From an uncultured Eggerthellaceae bacterium (GTDB taxonomy: Bacteria > Actinomycetota > Coriobacteriia > Coriobacteriales > Eggerthellaceae), in the NCBI GenBank assembly GCA_934670115.1, contig CAKUOV010000015.1, forward strand, positions 1 through 45,259: a stretch of 45,259 nucleotides of DNA, given 5' to 3'. Position numbers and translations under genes: made by a program. The notes under the pieces were generated by a model that was given only the letters and a program-made list of their open reading frames with translations, ran no database searches and was not told the DNA's origin. Shown here piece by piece: positions 39,859-45,259 of the stretch. Positions within the stretch are counted from its first letter, which is position 1, and each line of letters begins with the position of its first letter.

Positions 39859-41544
39859 ATGCAACACGATAAGATTAAACCCATACTGTTCAGCATAATA
39901 AAGCACTCAACGAAGGAAGAGCTGCGCAAGCAGATACCTAAAGACATTGTTTCAGGTGTTGTTGTGGCCGTTGTGGCCTTGCCGCTTTCCATCGCGCTTG
40001 CCATCGCATCAGGTGTTGGTCCTGAACAGGGCCTCTATACGGCCATTGTGGCGGGTTTTCTTATCGCACTGTTCGGCGGAAGTCGCGTGCAGATATCCGG
40101 CCCCACTGCCGCCTTCGCGACTATTGTTGCGGGCATTGTTGCAACCGACGGTCTGGACGGTCTGGTAGCGGCAACCATCATTGCCGGCATTCTGCTTATA
40201 CTCATGGGTCTGCTCAAACTGGGCACGCTCATTCGCTTTGTGCCCTATACCATTACGACGGGCTTTACTGCCGGCATCGCTGTCACCATCGTCATTGGCC
40301 AGATCAAAGATTTGCTTGGTCTTACCTACCCTGCTGGAACAACTGCGGTAAGCACCGTCGATAAGCTTTCGGCTGTAGCTGCGAATATTGCCACGTTCAA
40401 TGCGCAAGCGCTGCTTGTTGGCGCGATTTGCCTGGCGATTCTGATTTTATGGTCTAAAGTGTCACGACGCATTCCCGCATCGCTCGTTGCGGTAATTGCC
40501 GGTGCAGCAATTGTGCCCGCATTTGGTCTTGACGTTAACACCATCGGCGATCTGTACACCATCAATGCTGGTTTGCCTACGTTGCACATACCTCAGCTTG
40601 ACCTGGATTTATTCCGTAACGAGCTGGCGAACGGCATCACGATTGCCATTTTGGCCGCTATCGAATCGCTGCTGTCGTGCGTGGTCGCCGACTCCATGAT
40701 CTCAAGCCACCATCGCTGCAACATGGAGCTGGTGGCGCAAGGTGTGGGTAATATCGGCTCGGTGCTGTTCGGCGGCATTCCCGCAACGGGCGCCATCGCG
40801 CGTACAGCAGCCAACGTGAAAAGCGGCGGCCGCACGCCCATTGCCGGCATGGTGCACGCCGTGGTGTTGCTTGCCGTGCTTGTGTTCCTTATGCCCTATG
40901 CTGCGCTCATCCCCATGCCGACCATTGCGGCCATTTTGCTGCAAGTTGCCTACAACATGTCCGGCTGGCGCAATTTCGCGCATCTGTGTGCCACCGCCTC
41001 GCGCGGGGCTGTGGCAACACTGCTGCTCACCTTCACGTTGACAATCGTGTTTGACCTGGTCACCGCAATAGCTGTGGGCATGCTTATCACCGTGGTGCTG
41101 TTCATGAAGATGGTCAGCGAAGAAACCGAAGTCAAAGGCTGGACGTACTATTGCGATAAGGACTCCGAGGTCACGCACTTGCGCGAGCTGCCGAAAAGCG
41201 TGCGCGTGTACGAAATCAACGGCCCCATGTTTTTCGGAATGGCCGACCGTATTTCGGATATCTCAGTGAAAGACTTCACGAAATACCTTATCATTCGAAT
41301 GCGCGGCGTGCCGTCGCTTGATGCAACCGGCATGAACGCGCTCGAAAACCTTTATGAGTACTGCAACGAGAACGGCGTGCACCTTATTTTCAGCCATGCG
41401 AACGAGCAGCCCATGAGAACCATGCGTCGCGCGGGTTTCGTGGATTTGGTTGGCGAAGAGCATTTCCGCCCCAACATCGACGACGCTATTGCCCATGCGC
41501 GCGAGCTGCTTGAGGCGGAGCAGGCCGCCCCGGCGAAACGATAG
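39859..41544 (+). CDS. SulP/SLC26-family anion transporter with STAS domain
   Basis: A 561-residue transporter. The membrane part (about residues 20-420) has the SulP hallmarks: DIVSGVVVAVVALPLSIALAIASGVGPEQGLYTAIVAG at the start, then SRVQISGPTAAFATIV, and NIGSVLFGGIPATGAIARTAANVKSGGRTPIAGM. The STAS domain (about 440-550) has IRMRGVPSLDATGMNALENL with the usual Asp-Ala-Thr-Gly phosphorylation or nucleotide loop. Substrates in the family are sulphate, bicarbonate or dicarboxylates; none can be assigned. ATG 39859 has GAAGG very close upstream. A metallo-hydrolase follows 30 bases after the stop. Confidence 0.88.
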   Translation: MQHDKIKPILFSIIKHSTKEELRKQIPKDIVSGVVVAVVALPLSIALAIASGVGPEQGLYTAIVAGFLIALFGGSRVQISGPTAAFATIVAGIVATDGLDGLVAATIIAGILLILMGLLKLGTLIRFVPYTITTGFTAGIAVTIVIGQIKDLLGLTYPAGTTAVSTVDKLSAVAANIATFNAQALLVGAICLAILILWSKVSRRIPASLVAVIAGAAIVPAFGLDVNTIGDLYTINAGLPTLHIPQLDLDLFRNELANGITIAILAAIESLLSCVVADSMISSHHRCNMELVAQGVGNIGSVLFGGIPATGAIARTAANVKSGGRTPIAGMVHAVVLLAVLVFLMPYAALIPMPTIAAILLQVAYNMSGWRNFAHLCATASRGAVATLLLTFTLTIVFDLVTAIAVGMLITVVLFMKMVSEETEVKGWTYYCDKDSEVTHLRELPKSVRVYEINGPMFFGMADRISDISVKDFTKYLIIRMRGVPSLDATGMNALENLYEYCNENGVHLIFSHANEQPMRTMRRAGFVDLVGEEHFRPNIDDAIAHARELLEAEQAAPAKR

Positions 41545-41574
41545 CGCGTCTGCGCGCAGAAAGAGGATGTCCTT

Positions 41575-42411
41575 ATGCTGAAACTTCACGTGCTGGCAAG
41601 TGGTAGCAAAGGTAATGCTGCCATTGTCGAAAACGCTGAAACAGGCGAAGGCGTGCTCATCGACTGCGGCATATGCAAGCGCGATTTCTTGGCACGCTGC
41701 GACGAAGCAGGGTTTGATCCCGCACGCATTCAGGCCGTGCTTATTACGCACGAGCACGGTGACCATACGAAAGGCTTGGGAGTCGTTCTGCGCGGGCTGG
41801 AAAAACTTGGTTGCGCTCCCTTTGTCTACGCGAATAATGCTTGTGTGGAAAATGGCTCTGAACTGCGCAAACTCGCTGAAACTCGTGATATTCTTTCATT
41901 GGGCGCGGCACCCGCGGGATCGAAAAAGAACACCATCGATGCCGCCGGTCTGCGCATTCTTCCGTTTGCCACCAGCCACGATGCCGCCGCGTCGTTCGGT
42001 TTTCGCGTTGATGCGCCCGATGGCGACGCCTTGGGCTACTTGACCGACTCGGGCGTGGTAACAGGTGCCGCCCATGCAGCCCTGCACGATGTGCGCATTC
42101 TGGCGCTTGAGAGCAACCATGACGAAACCATGCTGAAAAACGGCGACTACCCTTTCGTTATCAAGCGGCGCATCGCGTCGGAATTCGGCCATCTTTCCAA
42201 CCCGCAAGCCACCAGTGAACTTGCCGCGCTTATTACCGAATCGCGCGAAGCAGGTTTACGCACGCCCGAAACCGTAATTGCCATGCATATTTCGCAGAAC
42301 AACAACGATTACAGCCTGCCACGCGCAGGGCTTGAGAAAGGGTTGGCCATGGCGGATGGCAACGCGAATATTCTGTGCGGCTACCAGGGAAAACTTATCA
42401 GCGTGAAGTAG
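41575..42411 (+). CDS. MBL-fold metallo-hydrolase, YycJ/WalJ type
   Basis: A 278-residue cytoplasmic metallo-beta-lactamase-fold protein. The LASGSKGNAAIV start and LIDCGI are typical of YycJ/WalJ. The metal site is His59-x-His61-x-Asp63-His64 in LITHEHGDH, with later ligands in LPFATSHDA (about residue 134) and YLTDSGVV (about 161), and SNHDETMLKNGDYP following. The family has 5'-3' exonuclease-like or repair roles in Firmicutes. AGAGGA lies about eight bases before the ATG. Likely co-transcribed with the SulP gene but with no evident shared function. Confidence 0.85.
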   Translation: MLKLHVLASGSKGNAAIVENAETGEGVLIDCGICKRDFLARCDEAGFDPARIQAVLITHEHGDHTKGLGVVLRGLEKLGCAPFVYANNACVENGSELRKLAETRDILSLGAAPAGSKKNTIDAAGLRILPFATSHDAAASFGFRVDAPDGDALGYLTDSGVVTGAAHAALHDVRILALESNHDETMLKNGDYPFVIKRRIASEFGHLSNPQATSELAALITESREAGLRTPETVIAMHISQNNNDYSLPRAGLEKGLAMADGNANILCGYQGKLISVK

Positions 42412-42517
42412 CAAGCGGGCAGCATCTTGCGACGCCGCCCATGCATCCTGCGACTATGAGTTCATGCCACGCACCTCGCAGCCGCGCCACACACCTTGGG
42501 CGACAACTCTTGCGCAT

Positions 42518-43378
42518 TTACACGTCGGAGTGCATTTGCGCAATCTCAGCCAGCGAGAAAATAGGCCCATCAAGGCAGATGAAGTGGCCACCCATGTTGC
42601 AACGACCGCATTTGCCCACGCCGCATTTCATGCGCATCTCCAGCGTGGTTAGAATGTTCTCCTCCGAAAAGCCGCCCGTAAGCAACGTCTCGCGACACGT
42701 GCGGGAAAGCGATGGGCCGCCGCAAATCACGGCAACGCGATTACCGTCTTCGGGACCCAAATCAAGCGTCTCCAAGAACGGCGCCGTGTACGCCACGGCT
42801 CCGTCCCAGCGCTCGTCTTCGTGGTAAAGCGACACATGGACATGCATATCGGACTCGTTCGGCCATATCTCGAACAGTTGCTCTTTGAACACCAAGTCGT
42901 CATAAGTTGAGCCGGAGTACACCAGGTCAATGCGCCCATAATCTTCGCGATGCTCCAAACAATGCAGCAAAAACGAACGCACCGGGGGCAAACCGATGCC
43001 GCCCGCGATGAACAGCATGTCCTTGCCCTTGCAGCCTTCCGTGGGCCACCAATTGCCGTATGGGCCGCGCAGCGAAACCTCGTCGCCCACACGCAGTTCA
43101 TGAAGCTTCTCGGTAACCAGGCCCACGCTCTTCACCGTGAACTGCACCCATTCATCGGACTGCGCAGACACCACGAACATGCACTCGCCATACGGCAGCA
43201 AGCCGAACATGCCCAACTGGCCCGGCTTGCAATCGAACGGCTTCTTGCCGTCTTTCGTTATCAGGCGAAACGACTTAACATCAGGGGTTTCCTGGGTGAT
43301 TTCGATCACGCGGCACACTTGGGGAATCAGCGGACGATCGCCTTTTGCGCATCCGTGGGAAATCTCAATGCTAGACAT
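42518..43378 (-). CDS. FAD/NAD(P)-binding oxidoreductase subunit, FlxA-like
   Basis: A 286-residue flavoprotein of the ferredoxin-NADP reductase group. It has an FAD-binding beta barrel (SFRLITKDGKKPFDCKPGQLGMFGLLPYGE), the pyridine-nucleotide fold (DMLFIAGGIGLPPVRSFLLH near residue 108; VAVICGGPSLS near 217) and a C-terminal [2Fe-2S] site C-GVGK-C-GR-C-NMGGHFI-C. This matches FlxA of FlxABCD-HdrABC electron-bifurcating complexes and the related AsrB. ATG 43378 follows GGAG by six bases and overlaps the upstream gene by eight. Last gene of the operon. NAD(P)H is the expected donor or acceptor. Confidence 0.8.
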   Translation of the reverse strand: MSSIEISHGCAKGDRPLIPQVCRVIEITQETPDVKSFRLITKDGKKPFDCKPGQLGMFGLLPYGECMFVVSAQSDEWVQFTVKSVGLVTEKLHELRVGDEVSLRGPYGNWWPTEGCKGKDMLFIAGGIGLPPVRSFLLHCLEHREDYGRIDLVYSGSTYDDLVFKEQLFEIWPNESDMHVHVSLYHEDERWDGAVAYTAPFLETLDLGPEDGNRVAVICGGPSLSRTCRETLLTGGFSEENILTTLEMRMKCGVGKCGRCNMGGHFICLDGPIFSLAEIAQMHSDV

Positions 43379-44363
43379 CTTTGGCTCCAATCTCGTCGAT
43401 CAGCCGCGTGATGTCCAGCGCCACCGGACATTTCTCCACGCAGCGGCCGCATCCAACGCACAGCGTCATGCCGTAGCGGCGCTCGAAGAAGTTCAACTTG
43501 TGCATGAAGCGGTTGCGCACGCGCTCCAGCTTGCCGGGGCGCGGATTGTGTCCGCCCGCCATCATGGTGTACTCCGAGAACATGCAGCTATCCCAACAGC
43601 GGAAACGCACGCCATCTTTGCAGCGCACTTCTTGGCTAATGTCGAAGCAGTGGCATGTGGGGCACACATACGTGCACGTGCCGCAGTTCAGGCACTTGAC
43701 CGACAAGTTATCCCAGATAGAATCGTCATACATGCGATCGAGCTTGTCTACTACGCCTTCCATGTTCACGCGCAGATCCACCGTGCAAGCTGCAGGTTGC
43801 GCCTCGCCTTCCTCAAGGAACGCAGACCAACAGTCTACTTCGGTTTTGCCCTTATCGGTTTGCGCGATAACGTTATACACCGGGCCGCAGTCTTGCAGCA
43901 TGATATCGGCATTGGGAGCAAGCTGCGGGTCAATGCCCATGGAATCGCAGAAGCACGTCTCGGCAGCTTGCGCGCAACCAATGCACACGGAGAGCAGCTT
44001 CTCGCGAGCATTTGCGTAGAACTCATCGACGAATCCCCTGGTCAGAAACACTTCGTCCAGGCAAACAATCGAGCGCATATCGCACGGGCGAATGCCAAAT
44101 ACCACTTGCTCGCGCGACTCATCGTATTCGTTGATAACGTAACCGCCGTTCGCGTCAATGTCGAAGCGATACATTTTCTGCGTTTGCGGAAACAGTAAAT
44201 CTTTCGGCGGCATAGTTGTGTTTACCAGGGAAAAGTCGGGTTCAACGCCATCGCACAAGCACGCGAACTTAGCCACGCCGTCAATCACAGCCGGCACGAA
44301 GACCTCGCGTTCAGCGCCTAGCTGCCCAAGAAGCGCCGCGACGTTTTGTTTGTTCAGAATCAT
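43371..44363 (-). CDS. 4Fe-4S dicluster subunit, FlxB/AsrA-like
   Basis: A 330-residue iron-sulphur protein. N-terminal half: a conserved VFGIRPCDMRSIVCLDEVF and CIGCAQAAETCFC region also found in AsrA and hydrogenase beta-type subunits. C-terminal half: two cluster motifs, CLNCGTCTYVCPTCHC (about residue 224-239) and CVGCGRCVEKCP (about 307-318). In the Flx complex it links FlxA to the heterodisulphide-reductase-like part. ATG 44363 lies nine bases after the FlxC-like gene, with GGAGGT upstream. Confidence 0.8.
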   Translation of the reverse strand: MILNKQNVAALLGQLGAEREVFVPAVIDGVAKFACLCDGVEPDFSLVNTTMPPKDLLFPQTQKMYRFDIDANGGYVINEYDESREQVVFGIRPCDMRSIVCLDEVFLTRGFVDEFYANAREKLLSVCIGCAQAAETCFCDSMGIDPQLAPNADIMLQDCGPVYNVIAQTDKGKTEVDCWSAFLEEGEAQPAACTVDLRVNMEGVVDKLDRMYDDSIWDNLSVKCLNCGTCTYVCPTCHCFDISQEVRCKDGVRFRCWDSCMFSEYTMMAGGHNPRPGKLERVRNRFMHKLNFFERRYGMTLCVGCGRCVEKCPVALDITRLIDEIGAKDV

Positions 44364-44372
44364 AGCGACCTC

Positions 44373-45233
44373 CTACATGAACTCTTCGACGTCGTCGAGT
44401 CGGTACTCAGTCAGCGGAGCGGATGTGTCTTCCAGGGAAAGCGACGATTCGAATTCGCCGAACAGGTTATTCATGTCCTGGATGACCTTACGGTTGAGCT
44501 TCATCAGCGGCAGATCCATGGGACACACGCGCTCGCATTCGCCGCACTCAATGCAACGGTCGCCTACGTGCATCACACGTGTCAGGCCGTAGAAGCGATT
44601 CTCGGCCACGTTGTTCTGTTTGCCGATCCAACCCTCGCGGCGCTGGTCAACGAAGCATTCACGGCATGTGCAACATGGGCACACGTCGCGACAGGCGTAG
44701 CAGCGGATACACTTCGCGTAGATGCTCTCAAAGTAACGGGAGCGTTCGGGTTGCGGTATTTCTTCTACCGCCCGCACTTCGACGAAGCGCTCTTCAGCGG
44801 CAGGTGTGGGCTTTGCAACCTCTTCACCAGCCATTTCGTCGAAAATCACCGGGTTGTTACGGCGGCATTCAGCGCATTTTTTTAGCATCTCGTCCGTCTT
44901 GCGGTCTTTCATTCCCGGGCATCCCACGCCAATCAGGTACACGTCTTCGCGCTGGATTACCTTGTCAATGATCAGGCGTACGATTGCACGGCTGTCGCAG
45001 CCGCGCACCACCAGACCCACTTTACCGCGGGGCGCAACATCGCGCACGTATTTTGCCAGGGTGTTCGCGCAGTACTCATTGAAGACGAGCTTTTCTGCAT
45101 CAGCGGCATTGGTAATGACAAGCGGAGTGGTCTGGTTGACGAACCTGCCGTTTTCCCAGCCGATAAACGTTGCCACTTCCCCGCTTTCCAGCAGCTCTTT
45201 CGCACGGGAGCGAATAATGTCTTGGACGGTCAT
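44373..45233 (-). CDS. 4Fe-4S electron-transfer subunit, FlxC-like
   Basis: A 286-residue protein. The N-terminal 130 residues resemble FrhB/HdrA-linked coenzyme-reductase domains (VGLVVRGCDSRAIVRLI and LIGVGCPGM). The C-terminal half has two cluster sites: CIRCYACRDVCPCCTCRECF (about residues 174-193) and CIECGECERVCPMDLP (about 226-241). Order C-B-A on the minus strand is that of a Flx operon read backwards from the window; in other anaerobes FlxD and HdrABC complete the complex. ATG 45233 follows AGGAGGTGAG and overlaps the preceding stop codon. Confidence 0.75.
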   Translation of the reverse strand: MTVQDIIRSRAKELLESGEVATFIGWENGRFVNQTTPLVITNAADAEKLVFNEYCANTLAKYVRDVAPRGKVGLVVRGCDSRAIVRLIIDKVIQREDVYLIGVGCPGMKDRKTDEMLKKCAECRRNNPVIFDEMAGEEVAKPTPAAEERFVEVRAVEEIPQPERSRYFESIYAKCIRCYACRDVCPCCTCRECFVDQRREGWIGKQNNVAENRFYGLTRVMHVGDRCIECGECERVCPMDLPLMKLNRKVIQDMNNLFGEFESSLSLEDTSAPLTEYRLDDVEEFM

Positions 45234-45259
45234 TGCGCACTCACCTCCTGGGGCAGGAC
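45230..45259 (-). CDS. 3' end of an upstream gene of the Flx operon (partial)
   Basis: The minus-strand frame VLPQEVSAQ ends at TGA 45230-45232, which overlaps the FlxC-like ATG (ATGA). The last ten codons also carry the ribosome-binding site of the next gene. A coupled upstream gene, perhaps an Hdr- or FlxD-type subunit, is expected; only context supports this. Confidence 0.4.
   Translation of the reverse strand, partial: VLPQEVSAQ

Noticed and set aside
1..45259. tRNA, rRNA, CRISPR arrays, prophage or integrase genes
   Set aside because: None was found on reading both strands; no cloverleaf with a GTTCGAA-type loop, and no regular spacer array.

Overview
The window looks like a chromosomal segment of an anaerobic actinobacterium of the class Coriobacteriia, most likely family Eggerthellaceae. 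The grounds are moderate-to-high GC, a Tat-exported molybdopterin oxidoreductase with its own NrfD-type membrane anchor and TorD chaperone, a FlxABC-like electron-transfer cluster, ECF transporters and an LPXTG-like surface protein. The genus cannot be fixed by reading alone. No tRNA, rRNA, CRISPR array, integrase or intact transposase was seen.

Layout. 1-2.7 kb: a terminator, a 5'-truncated HxlR regulator, a DUF1638 gene and a sortase-type surface protein. 2.9-10.7 kb: a minus-strand operon, ECF-T > ECF-AA' > MptD-type S component > two IrtA/IrtB (YbtP/YbtQ)-like ABC half-transporters, with a divergent AraC-type regulator; probably metal or metallophore uptake. 10.9-15.9 kb: a defence block with McrB (carrying an EVE/PUA-like base-reader domain), McrC, and a type IV AbiE toxin-antitoxin pair whose toxin gene is frameshifted. 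15.9-19.0 kb: a CpXC zinc-ribbon protein, an R2K-type ATP-grasp protein and a DUF3786 protein. 19.0-21.7 kb: a repeat-rich stretch with two MITE-like inverted-repeat elements, a promoter plus attenuator-like leader, an EamA transporter gene with an in-frame stop, a 66-bp tandem duplication, and a remnant of an Eco57I-type methylase. 21.7-27.3 kb: a second IrtAB-like pair, followed by a transglutaminase-like enzyme, again with a divergent AraC regulator. The two divergent regions share a near-identical 20-bp motif. 27.5-30.5 kb: a decayed membrane-protein gene, an AAA/DUF4143 ATPase preceded by three direct repeats at exactly 32-bp spacing, and a truncated corrinoid-methyltransferase (URO-D fold) gene.

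30.5-36.6 kb: a minus-strand respiratory operon, catalytic Mo subunit > FeS subunit > NrfD anchor > small CX4CH dihaem-like protein > DUF4405 b-type membrane protein > TorD chaperone. 37.0-39.3 kb: an orphan NrfD-like protein, a YtrA-type GntR regulator and a slipin. The two respiratory transcription units and the dihaem gene share a TCATA-N6-TAGTTCAAT motif (plus-strand reading). 39.9-42.4 kb: a SulP anion transporter and a WalJ/YycJ-like metallo-hydrolase. 42.5-45.2 kb: FlxA, FlxB and FlxC-like subunits of a flavin-based electron-transfer complex whose remaining partners would lie beyond the right edge.

Two themes stand out. One is a pair of paralogous AraC-controlled metallophore-type transport modules that share a putative operator. 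The other is unusual local gene decay: at least six broken or truncated genes, most of them between 14 and 30.5 kb next to dispersed repeats.
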